Shown here piece by piece: positions 1-7,287 of a stretch of DNA of 64,000 bases. The stretch spans positions 13,629 through 77,628 of the forward strand of contig CAZMCC010000003.1 of the NCBI GenBank assembly GCA_964564695.1, given 5' to 3'. Below the pieces are notes generated by a model. The model saw nothing but the letters and a program-made list of their open reading frames with translations, searched no databases and was not told the DNA's origin. The DNA comes from CAZMCC01 sp964564695. Its GTDB lineage: Bacteria; Planctomycetota; Phycisphaerae; Phycisphaerales; UBA1924. Made by a program: the position numbers and the translations under genes. Position 1 is the stretch's first letter. Every line of letters starts with the position of its first letter.

Positions 1-28
1 GCGGGCTTCGTCGGGGCGCACGACGAAG

Positions 29-607
29 TCAGAGCCGCGAGGGTGAGTGTGCAGGCGAGGGTGAAGCGGCGGCGGTGCACGTGAGGTCTCCCGCTTGGGC
101 GGTGCTTTGGGTGCGCTGCCGCGTGCACTCGCGCCCAACCCCCCTCACCCAGCGTACACACCAGATGAAGGCGCCGACGTAGAGCACGAACGTGCCGGGG
201 ATGTGGCCCCAGTTCCAGCTCGGCACGTGCGGGTGCAGCGCGAACGACAGGAGCACGTTCGCGGTGATGAGGACGCTGACGACGATCGCGTACGGGATGA
301 ACGCCCTGAGGAACCGGCGCGGCGACGGATGGGCGGCGGCCATCAGCACCGCCGCGCTGATCCACAGGTTCGTCGGCGTGCACCAGTGGCCGACGCTGTA
401 GAGACGCTCCCCCCCCGCACCCCCCACCCCCCCCACATCGGCGATCAGAAAGCCGGGCCCGGCGTCGCGAGCGTCGAACCCGGCTGCGTAAGCAAGAGCG
501 ATGTAGATCTGGCGGAAGAGTTCGGACGTGGCGCCGGTGATCGTCGCCGCGAGGCTGACGACGATCACGAGCGCAGGCGCGGGGATCCAGGCGTAACGCG
601 TCGGCAT
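29..607 (-). CDS. small polytopic membrane protein with exosortase-like layout
   Basis: The predicted product has 192 residues and starts MPTRYAWIPAP. Hydrophobic segments lie at about 8-27, 30-43, 79-92, 102-124 and 136-154. Between the second and third there is a loop with a Gly-rich stretch and HWC-TPTN (Cys76), followed by SP-RR (95-98), TANVLLSF (about 115-122) and W-GH-PG (His135). The order of Cys, a transmembrane helix, a basic SP-RR turn, an A-N-V-L helix and a late His resembles exosortase/archaeosortase proteins. However, the Arg expected three residues after the Asn is Leu120, so the catalytic triad is incomplete. It lies 23 bases after the last of three tandem secreted-protein genes on the same strand, which suggests a shared transcript. 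No good ribosome site is visible. Coding is likely; the exosortase relation is only inferred from layout. Confidence 0.6.
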   Translation of the reverse strand: MPTRYAWIPAPALVIVVSLAATITGATSELFRQIYIALAYAAGFDARDAGPGFLIADVGGVGGAGGERLYSVGHWCTPTNLWISAAVLMAAAHPSPRRFLRAFIPYAIVVSVLITANVLLSFALHPHVPSWNWGHIPGTFVLYVGAFIWCVRWVRGVGRECTRQRTQSTAQAGDLTCTAAASPSPAHSPSRL

Positions 608-630
608 GGGTGGAAAGAGAGGTCTGCGCG

Positions 631-1416
631 TCACGCGGCGAGCGAGCGCCGGAGGAAGAGGCTCGCGAAGCCCGCGGCGGCGAGCAGGGCGAGGCCGAGC
701 TCGCGGCTGCCGCAACTGGGCGGGCACGGGTCCATCCACTTGCAGTTGCCGAAGGCGGCGAGGGACAGTTCGGCGGGCTGGCCGGGCTGGCCGGGCTGGC
801 CGGGCTGGCCGGGCTCGGCGGGTTCGGCGGGCTGCGCGAGGGCACACGGGTCGGGCGTGCACGGGGTCTGCGCGAAGCACGCGGTGGTCAGGCACCCGGC
901 GGGGTTGGAGGTGCCGTCGGAGCAGGCGCAGCGGCACTCCTTCTTGGTGATATCGGGGACGGGGTCGATGATCTGGCCGTCGATGATCTCGGCGTGAACA
1001 TGACGGAAGTCGTACCACTGGGTGGGCATGGTGGTGCGGTTGCCGTTGCTGTTGCGGACGACCTCGAGGGCGCCGAAGACACCGCTGTCGGAGACGGTTG
1101 ATGGGGTGAGGGTGTATTCGAGGCGGTCGAAGGGGCCGTGGAGGGTCATGTCGACGGTGTTGTCGTCGACAACGCCGAAGGAGAGCGCACCGGAGCGGAG
1201 GATCTTGCCGTCCGCGCGGTTCACGACGGCGTAGTGGTCCCCCAGGACGTACATGTCGACGTTGTCGCCGTAGGGGAAGCGGCCGACGCCGGGCTTTTCG
1301 TCTTCAAAGGGGAAGCCGAAGGCGGCGAGGCGGTCAACGACGCTCGGGGCGTCCTGGGCTTGAGCAAGGGTCGCGAGCGCGCAGAGGCAGGCGAGAGCGG
1401 CGAAGGTGTGTTTCAT
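631..1416 (-). CDS. secreted protein with CGSRELGL C-terminal anchor, paralog 1
   Basis: The product has 261 residues. It begins with a signal peptide (MKHTFAALACLCALATLAQA) and the start is supported by GGAGAG about 9 bases upstream. A domain of about 150 residues follows, with FGFP near the start, WYDF and HVHAE, then a Cys-rich segment (CRCACSDGTSNPAGC). A Pro-Ala-Glu/Pro-Gly-Gln repeat linker comes next. The tail is KWMDPCPPSCGSRELG, a hydrophobic stretch and FLRR. That tail has the three-part form of protein-sorting signals: motif, membrane helix, basic end. It is the first of three adjacent paralogs (the others are at 1601 and 2695). No named family was recognised, and the function of the main domain is unknown. 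Confidence 0.85.
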   Translation of the reverse strand: MKHTFAALACLCALATLAQAQDAPSVVDRLAAFGFPFEDEKPGVGRFPYGDNVDMYVLGDHYAVVNRADGKILRSGALSFGVVDDNTVDMTLHGPFDRLEYTLTPSTVSDSGVFGALEVVRNSNGNRTTMPTQWYDFRHVHAEIIDGQIIDPVPDITKKECRCACSDGTSNPAGCLTTACFAQTPCTPDPCALAQPAEPAEPGQPGQPGQPGQPAELSLAAFGNCKWMDPCPPSCGSRELGLALLAAAGFASLFLRRSLAA

Positions 1417-1600
1417 GGGCAACTCTCCGATGGAAGGACAAACCCCCGAGGAGCCGCCGGTGGCGCCAACGAGGGGGTGAGGGGATCTCAACGGGCACAT
1501 GCGTACCGGTCACGGGGGAGCACATATTCTCCTCGCGCACCATCACGGGTTCGACGCGGGGTGCTTGCACCGCGGCGGGCGCGTGGGTGTCGTCGGCGGG
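1417..1600. promoter_or_regulatory. upstream region of paralog 1 with a diverged shared leader
   Basis: The block around 1505-1560 reads on the + strand as a G-run, a CACATATTCT-type stretch, TCGCGCACCATCACG and CGACG. It resembles blocks upstream of paralogs 2 (about 2545-2600) and 3 (about 3570-3620). The last bases before the ATG in all three genes are GAG(A/G)GTTGCC(C). This indicates that the tandem duplication included the leader. Confidence 0.5.
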
Positions 1601-2365
1601 TCAGGCCGCGCAGGTCGTGCGGCGCAGGAACATGGCCCCGACGCCCGCGGCGGCGAGCAGGGCGAGGCCGAGCTCGCGGCTGCCGCAGTCGGGCGGGCAG
1701 GGGTCCATCCACTTGCAGGTGCCGGCGGCAAGGGCCATCTCGGCGGGCTCAGCGGGCTCAGCGGGCTCCGCGGGCTCGGCGGGGGCCGCGCAGGGGTCGC
1801 CGGTGCAGGGGTTCTGCCAGCGGCACATGTCGGGGGTGCAGCCGGTGGGGTTCGACGTGCCGTTGGGGCAGGCGCAGCGGCACTCCTTCTTGGAGACGTC
1901 GCCGGTGATCGGGATGATCTCGCCGTCGACGAGCTCGGCGTGAACGTGCGTGAAGTCGTACCACTCGGGGGACCTGAGCGTGACGTTGCCGTTGCTGTTG
2001 CGGATGGCGCTGCTGTCGGCGTAGAGCCCGCTGTCGGAGACGTCGGCGGAGGTGAAGGTGTATTCGATGCGGTCGTACCCGCCGTGCATGGTCATCTGGA
2101 TGGTGTTGTCGTCGACGACGCCGAAGGAGAGCGAACCGGAGCGGAGGACCTTGCCGTCGGAGTGGTTAACGACGGCGTAGTGGTCTTCGAGGACGTAGAG
2201 GTCGAGCCGGTCGCCCAGTGACACGCGCCCGACGCCGGGCTTGTTGCCCTCGAGGGGGAATCCGAACGCCACGAGGCGGTCGATGGCCGTGGGAGCGTCC
2301 TGAGCCTGTGCGGCGGAAGCGGCGAGCGAGCAGACGCAGGCGACGGCGGCGAGAGCGAGTTTCAT
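1601..2365 (-). CDS. secreted protein with CGSRELGL C-terminal anchor, paralog 2
   Basis: The product has 254 residues. A signal peptide (MKLALAAVACVCSLAASA) is followed by the same domain as paralog 1: FGFP, DNT-I-M, WYDF, HVHAE, CRCACPNGTSNPTGC. A run of Ala-Glu-Pro repeats then leads to KWMDPCPPDCGSRELG, a hydrophobic stretch and FLRR. The start lies five bases after GGAGGG. The linker differs from paralog 1 in repeat type and number while the tail is nearly identical. This suggests that the tail is under stronger constraint than the linker. Function unknown; probably surface-anchored or processed at the C-terminus. Confidence 0.85.
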   Translation of the reverse strand: MKLALAAVACVCSLAASAAQAQDAPTAIDRLVAFGFPLEGNKPGVGRVSLGDRLDLYVLEDHYAVVNHSDGKVLRSGSLSFGVVDDNTIQMTMHGGYDRIEYTFTSADVSDSGLYADSSAIRNSNGNVTLRSPEWYDFTHVHAELVDGEIIPITGDVSKKECRCACPNGTSNPTGCTPDMCRWQNPCTGDPCAAPAEPAEPAEPAEPAEMALAAGTCKWMDPCPPDCGSRELGLALLAAAGVGAMFLRRTTCAA

Positions 2366-2694
2366 GGCAACCCTCCGATCCAAAGGAACACCCCGCGCCG
2401 CCGGAACCGGCGACGTTCAGTCGGAGTGTAATTATCAACGCAGGTACGAACGGAACGTGTTACGGACATACTTATCAACTTACAACGTGTGTTGAGTGCA
2501 CACGTGATCGATTCTCGGACAACCTACTTCGGGCGTGCACGGCGTCAAGGGGGGAGTATCACGAATTCGTCTTCGCGCACAATCACGAGGCAAGGCCGCG
2601 CCGCGGGACCACAAAGTTGGGGAAGGCGGCGCGGCGGCCCCTCCCCCCTCCCTCCCCCCCCTCCCCCGGACGGGTGAGACGCCCCCCCACCGGG
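2366..2694. promoter_or_regulatory. gap between paralogs 2 and 3: leader hairpin and polypyrimidine tract
   Basis: No gene is seen. On the minus strand, a leader hairpin (CGCCGG-TT-CCGGCG, about 2401-2416) lies about 40 bases before paralog 2, with an AATTACACTCCG element just upstream of it. The matching AATTACGCTCCCG and a CGCCG-type hairpin precede paralog 3. At 2635-2690 there is a nearly pure C/T tract directly after the end of paralog 3. Such a tract could act in termination, but no T-run is present. Confidence 0.45.
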
Positions 2695-3381
2695 TCACCC
2701 GCGGGCAGGGACACGTCGCAGCAGCGCCACGCCGCACGCCGCCGCGAGCAGGGCCAGGCCGAGCTCGTGGCTGCCGCAGTCGTCGGGGTCGAGCCAGCGG
2801 CACTGGCCGGTGCCCGACGGGCACGTGCAGGCCTGCTGCCAGTGGCACTGGTCGGGGGCGCAGCCGGTCGGGCTGCGTGAGCCGTCCGGGCAGGCGCAAT
2901 AGCACACGAGCTGTGTGACCTGGGTTGTCGGGGGAACGACGGTCTTGTCGACGAGTTCGGCGTGGACGTGGGCGAAGTCGTACCAGCTCGTGGGGAGCTG
3001 CTCGAGCGTGGGGCCCTGGACGCGGTCGGCGTAGGCGATGACGCCGGTGTCGGAGACCGTGGCCTTGGTGAACGTCACCTCGATCCGGTCGCTGTCGCCG
3101 AAGAGGACCATGTCGATGCTGTCGGGATTGCTGGCGTTGAAGCCGAGGGGCCCCGACCGGATGACCTTGTCGTCGAGCCGGTCGAGGATGGCGTACGTCG
3201 TCCCGAAAACGTACATGTCGACCTTGTCGCACATCTGCACCAGCCCGACGCTGGGCTTGTTGTGCTCGTCCAGCGGGAACCCGAACGCCTTGAGGCGCTC
3301 GAGTGCCGTCGGCGGCGTGGCTTGAGCGTGGGAGGAGAAGAACGAGCAGACGCAGGCGAACGCGAAGAGAGCGAGCTTCAT
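2695..3381 (-). CDS. secreted protein with CGSHELGL C-terminal anchor, paralog 3
   Basis: The product has 228 residues and is the most divergent and shortest of the three. The signal peptide is MKLALFAFACVCSFFSSHAQA. The domain keeps FGFP, DR-EVTFT, WYDF, HVHAEL and the Cys-rich CYCACPDGSRSPTGC. The Pro-rich linker is nearly absent and is replaced by CHWQQACTCPSGTGQC. The tail reads RWLDPDDCGSHELG, a hydrophobic stretch and LRR. The start follows GAGGG by five bases. It sits furthest upstream in the tandem array, so it may be the founding copy or the first gene of the unit. Function unknown. Confidence 0.85.
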   Translation of the reverse strand: MKLALFAFACVCSFFSSHAQATPPTALERLKAFGFPLDEHNKPSVGLVQMCDKVDMYVFGTTYAILDRLDDKVIRSGPLGFNASNPDSIDMVLFGDSDRIEVTFTKATVSDTGVIAYADRVQGPTLEQLPTSWYDFAHVHAELVDKTVVPPTTQVTQLVCYCACPDGSRSPTGCAPDQCHWQQACTCPSGTGQCRWLDPDDCGSHELGLALLAAACGVALLRRVPARG

Positions 3382-3705
3382 GGGCAACCCTCGAGACAAG
3401 CGGTCCATCAAGACAAGGCGCAACCCGGCGCCGCCGAAGCCGGCGGCGCGAACGGGAGCGTAATTTCTGACACACGCATTGCGAACCAAACGTTACAAGC
3501 AAACGCACAAGCCGGCGCCGTGCAGATGTGCGGCGCTGCCGTCGAGTAACCTACTTCGGGCGGGCGCGGTGTCAAGAGGGGACAATACGAATTCATCTTT
3601 GCGCACAACGACGAGGCGAATGCGCGGCGGAGTCCCACAAAAAAGGATGCGCCACCGGGCGCTGATGTCCCCCGGAGTGGGCAGAGAGGCTCGTAAAATC
3701 CAACG
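3382..3705. promoter_or_regulatory. upstream region of paralog 3
   Basis: No gene is supported. The segment about 3549-3615 (AACCTACTTCGGGCG, then GTGTCAAG, then ACGAATTCAT and TTTGCGCACAACGACGAG) repeats the segment about 2519-2600 upstream of paralog 2 almost base for base in patches. A leader hairpin made of GCCGCCG and CGGCGGC arms lies at about 3429-3450, close to the paralog 3 start. Confidence 0.5.
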
Positions 3706-3861
3706 ATGCACACGACAAAGGCCGCCATCGCCGCCGCGACGTTCATTTTCGTGTGCCTGCTCGCGTCATGGGCCGAGTCGGCGCTCGCTCCCGGCAGCAC
3801 GGCGGCGCGCCGGCAGCTGGCCGCCAAGCTGGCGGTGCAAACGGGGCCGAGGACCTGGTGA
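3706..3861 (+). CDS. possible 51-residue secreted or membrane peptide
   Basis: An ATG at 3706 opens a 51-codon frame. It reads MHTTKAAIAAATFIF, then VCLLASWAESALAPGS and a basic tail (ARRQLAAKLAVQ). The N-terminus looks like a signal peptide or single membrane helix with a possible AXA site (ESALA). A purine-rich GAGAGG lies about 16 bases upstream, which is too far for a good ribosome site. It is divergent from the secreted paralogs. No family recognised; it could be chance. Confidence 0.35.
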   Translation: MHTTKAAIAAATFIFVCLLASWAESALAPGSTAARRQLAAKLAVQTGPRTW

Positions 3862-3976
3862 AGGTGCTCGCGTGGGTAGCACTCCCCACGCGGCGCGTCA
3901 TACGGATTCGGTTTGAATCGCGTGCCTCCTCGTGGAGCAGGAGTAGATTGGCCGACATCGGCCCAAAGCGGCCGAT

Positions 3977-3995
3977 CACAGGCGGGACGCCTGTG
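3977..3995. repeat. hairpin CACAGGCG-GGA-CGCCTGTG
   Basis: A perfect 8-bp stem with a 3-base loop lies just beyond the end of map (minus strand) and after the small frame at 3706. There is no T-run on either side, so it is more like a dispersed palindrome than a strong terminator, but it could mark the 3' end of map. Confidence 0.5.
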
Positions 3996-4037
3996 CCACT
4001 CAGCGCAGGGTTCAGACCGAAGACATATCGGTCACGC

Positions 4038-4859
4038 CTAGTCGATGATGTCGGGGAGCGACTGCATCCCCTCGGTGAGGATGCGGGGACCCGTCTCGGT
4101 GACGAGCACGTCGTGCTCGTAGTGGACGCTCAGCGACCCGTCGGCGGTGTAGATCGGCCATGTGCGGGGTTCGCTCACGATCTGACCGGTACCGGCCGCG
4201 AGCATGGGCTCGACGGCCAGGAGCATCCCGGTGACGCAACGCATGGAGGACTCGGGCCAGTCGTTGTCGTGCGACGCGGGGACGTTCGACACAAACGGCC
4301 CTTCGTGGAGCTTCTGGCCGTAGCCGTGGCCGCCCAGGCCGCGGACCAGGAAGAGCTTGTGTTCGCGTTCGACACAGGTGGAGACTTCGGCGGCCCAGTC
4401 GGCGAGCGGTGCGCCGGGGCGCAGGCGTGTGACACCGCGGGCGAGGGATTCCTTGCCGGCGGTCATGAGGCGTGTGGCGAGGGGCGAGGCCTCCTGGATG
4501 GCGTAGGTCCACCCGGCGTCGCCGATCCAGTCCTTGTGCTTGACGCCGATGTCGATCTTGAGGAGGTCGCCGCGTTGGAGCGGGCGGGTGAGGTAGGTGG
4601 CCGTGCCGTGGACGACGCACTCGTTGAGGGAGAGGCAGGCGTGCGAGGGGAAGCGGGGCATGCCGCGGGGGGCGTAGCCGATGAAGCAGGAGCGGCAGTC
4701 GAGGTCGGCGAGGGTTTTGGCGACGAGCATGTCGACCTGGGCGAGGGTCATGCCGGCTTTGACGAGCTCGACGAGGCGCTGGTGCGTCTTCACCACGCAC
4801 TGCGCGGCGGCGTACGCACGGTCGATATCGGGTCCGGAGGAGGGTCGGGAACGGATCAT
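4038..4859 (-). CDS. map: type I methionine aminopeptidase
   Basis: This cytoplasmic metalloenzyme removes the initiator Met from new proteins. The 273-residue length is normal for the class plus a short N-terminal extension. The five metal ligands of the pita-bread fold are visible: Asp103 (KIDIGV) and Asp114 (IGDAGWTY), His178 (GLGGHGYG), Glu217 (AVEPML) and Glu248 (YEHDVLVTETGP). The substrate-binding His84 lies in CVVHGTATY. The start ATG at 4859 is kept because the N-terminal residues are typical (IDRAYAAAQCV). It is not in the usual ribosomal/secY context. The next gene upstream on the same strand, an AlkD-like protein, ends 28 bases away, so the two may be co-transcribed. Confidence 0.95.
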   Translation of the reverse strand: MIRSRPSSGPDIDRAYAAAQCVVKTHQRLVELVKAGMTLAQVDMLVAKTLADLDCRSCFIGYAPRGMPRFPSHACLSLNECVVHGTATYLTRPLQRGDLLKIDIGVKHKDWIGDAGWTYAIQEASPLATRLMTAGKESLARGVTRLRPGAPLADWAAEVSTCVEREHKLFLVRGLGGHGYGQKLHEGPFVSNVPASHDNDWPESSMRCVTGMLLAVEPMLAAGTGQIVSEPRTWPIYTADGSLSVHYEHDVLVTETGPRILTEGMQSLPDIID

Positions 4860-4887
4860 GGGGGGGATGGTAGGAACGGAGGGGGAT

Positions 4888-5655
4888 CTAGCGGCTCAGG
4901 TCTCTCACGGCGTCCTTTCCGATCCAGCGGGCGGAAGCGACTTCGGACGCCGCCAGTTCCTTCGCGAGGGCGAGGCACTTGGCCCGTATCCCGGGACGGC
5001 GTCCCATCGAGCGCAGGGCCCAGCTCACGCCCTTCTTCACGAAGTTCCGGTCGTCGTCGGCCGCGCCTCGGATGAGGTCGAGCCGCTCGAGCAGCGGCGC
5101 GTCGGGAAGCTTCTTGTCGTGCAGCGCGATGCTCGCGAGCAGGGCGAACGCGCCCCGCTTGACGAACTCGTCCTTCGTGCTGTTGCGCACGGCCCAGCGG
5201 TCGACGCGCCCCAGCGCGAGGGCGCGAGTGGGGGGGTCGACCTTGTCGAAGAGGTGGAAGCAGGCGTGGTCGCAGATGGCCCAGTTGTCGAAATCGCGGG
5301 CCCAGGCGTCCATCTGGCGGGCCGTGACGAGCGACGGCTCGTCGACGAAGCACGCGAGCATGCGGGCGTCGTAGAACTCGTGGTCCCAGAGGGCCTGGGC
5401 GAGGTCGTGGTTGTAGCGCCGGTCGTCGTCGGACTTCGCCTTGACTCGCAACGCCTTGGCGAGGGTGTTGAGGTTGGAGACCCGGACGCCCAGGGCGTTG
5501 TCGGAGTGGATGCCGTAGCGCGGGCCCATCTCGGCCCGGATCTTCGGGTCGGCGAGCTTCTTGAGGGAGGCGATCGCGTCGGACGCGACCGCGCGCGGAT
5601 CGCGCGGCGTGTGAGCGGGTCGGGACGGCAGTTTCTTCTTCGTTGGCGTCGGCAC
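4888..5655 (-). CDS. AlkD-like DNA alkylation repair protein
   Basis: The 255-residue protein matches the all-helical HEAT-repeat DNA glycosylase family of AlkD, which removes bulky or positively charged alkylated bases without flipping. Family marks visible are LWDHEFYDARMLA (90-102), QMDAWARDFDNWAICDHAC (114-132), DEFVKRGAFALLA (162-174) and DDRNFVKKGVSWALRSMG (201-218). Trp125 and Asp129 in the DNW-I-CD motif and Trp212 correspond to the DNA-contacting aromatic and acidic residues. The Lys/Pro-rich first 20 residues are probably unstructured. It lies upstream of map on the same strand. Activity cannot be confirmed from sequence alone. Confidence 0.88.
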   Translation of the reverse strand: MPTPTKKKLPSRPAHTPRDPRAVASDAIASLKKLADPKIRAEMGPRYGIHSDNALGVRVSNLNTLAKALRVKAKSDDDRRYNHDLAQALWDHEFYDARMLACFVDEPSLVTARQMDAWARDFDNWAICDHACFHLFDKVDPPTRALALGRVDRWAVRNSTKDEFVKRGAFALLASIALHDKKLPDAPLLERLDLIRGAADDDRNFVKKGVSWALRSMGRRPGIRAKCLALAKELAASEVASARWIGKDAVRDLSR

Positions 5656-5689
5656 GGCGTTCAGAATACCGAAGGTCGCAGCGCCGTGC

Positions 5690-6748
5690 TCAGCAGCGGT
5701 CCCACAGAATTTCCGTGAGCCTTTCCAAGGTCCCGTCCCAGCCCCGGTTCATCGACCCATGGCCGGCGGCGAACACACGCCGCTCTTCCGCGGTCGCGTT
5801 GATCGGTTCCGAGCGGAGGTGCACGACGGTGCCGCCCCCCTTGCCGGCGTGGTCGGCGAAGGTGATCGTGTAGAGCGTTTCCAGGGGCCACTTGGGGTCG
5901 AAGCAGGAGCGGACGGTCTTGCCGGCGGCGTCAGCGAACGACACGACAAAGACCAGGCGGTCCGGGCGGGCGACCTCGCGGATGTTCCACAGGCCCCAGT
6001 GCTCGCCGGCGTCGGTGGTGGAGCGCATGGCGAAGTGGAACGTGCCGCCCGGGCGCAGATCGAGGGAACTCTTCACGATGGTCGTGCCTTTGGGCCCGAA
6101 CCAGCGGGTGAGCAGGTCGTGCTCGGTCCACGCTCGCCAGGTGAGGTCGCGCGGGGCGTTGAAGACGCGGGAGAGGGTGAAGGGGACGTCGTCGTTTGCG
6201 TGGGGGTCGGCGTGGGGGTCGGCGCCGGCCTGCAGCACGTTGTCGAGGTGCTCGGCGAGCCGGGCGAGGGTCTGCTTGGTGCCCTCGTCGGCGCCGTATT
6301 CCTTGATGACGAAGTCGCGCTGCTGCCTTGAAGGGAAGACCATGGAGAGAGTGACGCTGGTGCGGTCGCTCTGCGGACCGGCGGGCTCGAAGGTGGCGGT
6401 GACGGTGAAGCTGACGGGCTCGAGTTTGCCCCCATCGGTCTCGGCCTTGGTGTCGCCGGCGTGCTTGTAGACGAGGCGCTCGGGCTCACAGACCTCGAGG
6501 TACGTGACGAGGTTCTCGTAGTCCGTGCCGTCGGGGCCGTGCATAGTGAAGCGCCACGTGCCCTCGGGGCGGATGTTCATGGCGGCGGTCGTGGTCGTGA
6601 AGCCCAGCGGCCCCCACCAGCGGGCGAGCTGGGCGGGGTCGGTCCAGGCCTTCCAGACGAGCTCGCGCGGGGCGGCGAACGTGCGGGTGACGCGGATCTC
6701 GGTCTCGGAGGGGAGGGACAGTACCGCGGCGGCGCTGGTGGAGGTCAT
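5690..6748 (-). CDS. two-domain SRPBCC (AHSA1-type) protein
   Basis: The 352-residue product contains two copies of the AHSA1/START-like fold in one chain, at about 12-170 and 188-350. Each begins with the family signature: TRTFAAPRELVWKAWTDP with WWGP, and SRVFNAPRDLTWRAWTEH with RWFGP. Each also has the RPEGTWRFTMHGPDG / RPGGTFHFAMRS strand pair. Such proteins usually occur as single domains beside ArsR repressors and bind small hydrophobic ligands. Two copies of an inverted repeat, TCAACC-N4-GGTTGA, lie 31 and 70 bases upstream of the start, consistent with ArsR control. It is divergent from an ArsR gene at 6916. Ligand unknown. Confidence 0.9.
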   Translation of the reverse strand: MTSTSAAAVLSLPSETEIRVTRTFAAPRELVWKAWTDPAQLARWWGPLGFTTTTAAMNIRPEGTWRFTMHGPDGTDYENLVTYLEVCEPERLVYKHAGDTKAETDGGKLEPVSFTVTATFEPAGPQSDRTSVTLSMVFPSRQQRDFVIKEYGADEGTKQTLARLAEHLDNVLQAGADPHADPHANDDVPFTLSRVFNAPRDLTWRAWTEHDLLTRWFGPKGTTIVKSSLDLRPGGTFHFAMRSTTDAGEHWGLWNIREVARPDRLVFVVSFADAAGKTVRSCFDPKWPLETLYTITFADHAGKGGGTVVHLRSEPINATAEERRVFAAGHGSMNRGWDGTLERLTEILWDRC

Positions 6749-6778
6749 GGTGCGGGGTCTCCGGCGTGGCGCTAAAAG

Positions 6779-6794
6779 TGAACCAACTGGTTGA
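6779..6794. promoter_or_regulatory. operator-like dyad TGAACCAACTGGTTGA
   Basis: This is an inverted repeat with 6-base arms and one mismatch, 31 bases upstream of the two-domain SRPBCC start. It repeats at 6818 with a 39-bp centre-to-centre step (close to four helical turns) and again before the ArsR gene at 8702. It is probably a binding site of an ArsR-family repressor. Confidence 0.65.
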
Positions 6795-6817
6795 GCATAT
6801 CGGCGGGCTCGATATCG

Positions 6818-6833
6818 TCAACCAAATGGTTGA
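6818..6833. promoter_or_regulatory. operator-like dyad TCAACCAAATGGTTGA
   Basis: Perfect 6-base arms around a 4-base centre. It is the second site in the divergent gap between the SRPBCC gene at 5690 and the ArsR gene at 6916. The same half-sites occur at 9115-9130. Confidence 0.7.
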
Positions 6834-6882
6834 ATAAATCTGACGGGCATGCCCGGGGAGTGTCGAGATTTCCGCCCGCGGC

Positions 6883-6910
6883 TTGACATATACCTATATT
6901 GGGATATATT
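6883..6910 (+). promoter_or_regulatory. strong promoter of ArsR gene, likely leaderless
   Basis: A consensus -35 TTGACA (6883-6888) and TATATT (6905-6910) are separated by 16 bases. Only five bases separate the -10 box from the ATG at 6916, so transcription should begin at or next to the start codon. No ribosome site exists. An imperfect dyad (ATATACC and GGGATATAT) covers the spacer and -10 box and could be the autoregulatory operator. Confidence 0.7.
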
Positions 6911-6915
6911 ACCCC

Positions 6916-7287
6916 ATGCCCCCTGTCTCCGCCACCGCTGACGCGTTTTCCGCTATCGCCGACCCGGGACGCCGCCAGCTCCTGGGGGCCCTCGCCGGGG
7001 CGGAGCGGAGTGTCGGCGACATCGGGCGGGCCCTGGCGTGGCCGCAGCCCCGGGTGTCGAAGCACCTGGGCGTGCTGCGCCGCACGGGGCTGGTGCGGGT
7101 GCGGCGCGAGGGGAAGAAGAGCATGTACAGCGTGAACGCGCAGGAGCTCAAGGGCGTGCACGACTGGGTCACGATGTTTGAGCGCTTCTGGGATCACCAT
7201 CTCGACCGCGTGAAGCAGCGTGCCGAGGGCACGGCCCGCGCGGCGACGGACCACACCATCAACAAGCCCAAGGGGACAACACCATGA
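6916..7287 (+). CDS. ArsR-family transcriptional repressor
   Basis: The 123-residue winged-helix protein has the ArsR layout: DAFSAIADPGRRQLLGALAG, then a recognition helix region AWPQPRVSKHLGVLRRTGLV, then a wing RVRREGKKSMYSV and a C-terminal helix WVTMFERFWDHHLD. No metal-binding Cys pair is present, so it belongs to the non-metal group that is usually paired with SRPBCC proteins. I chose the ATG at 6916 because the extra upstream frame overlaps the -10 box. The last codon overlaps the start of the next gene (ATGA), which indicates translational coupling. Confidence 0.92.
   Translation: MPPVSATADAFSAIADPGRRQLLGALAGAERSVGDIGRALAWPQPRVSKHLGVLRRTGLVRVRREGKKSMYSVNAQELKGVHDWVTMFERFWDHHLDRVKQRAEGTARAATDHTINKPKGTTP

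Noticed and set aside
95..997. 300-codon frame on the + strand opposite the first two genes
   Set aside because: It is antisense to two frames with clear signal peptide, membrane helices and paralogs. Its translation is Arg/Gly-rich without any domain.
2635..2690. polypyrimidine tract as a transcription terminator
   Set aside because: No stem-loop followed by a T-run is present on the relevant strand.
2480..3508. 342-codon minus-strand frame overlapping secreted paralog 3
   Set aside because: It is a shifted frame over the real gene. The real frame has a signal peptide and two paralogs.
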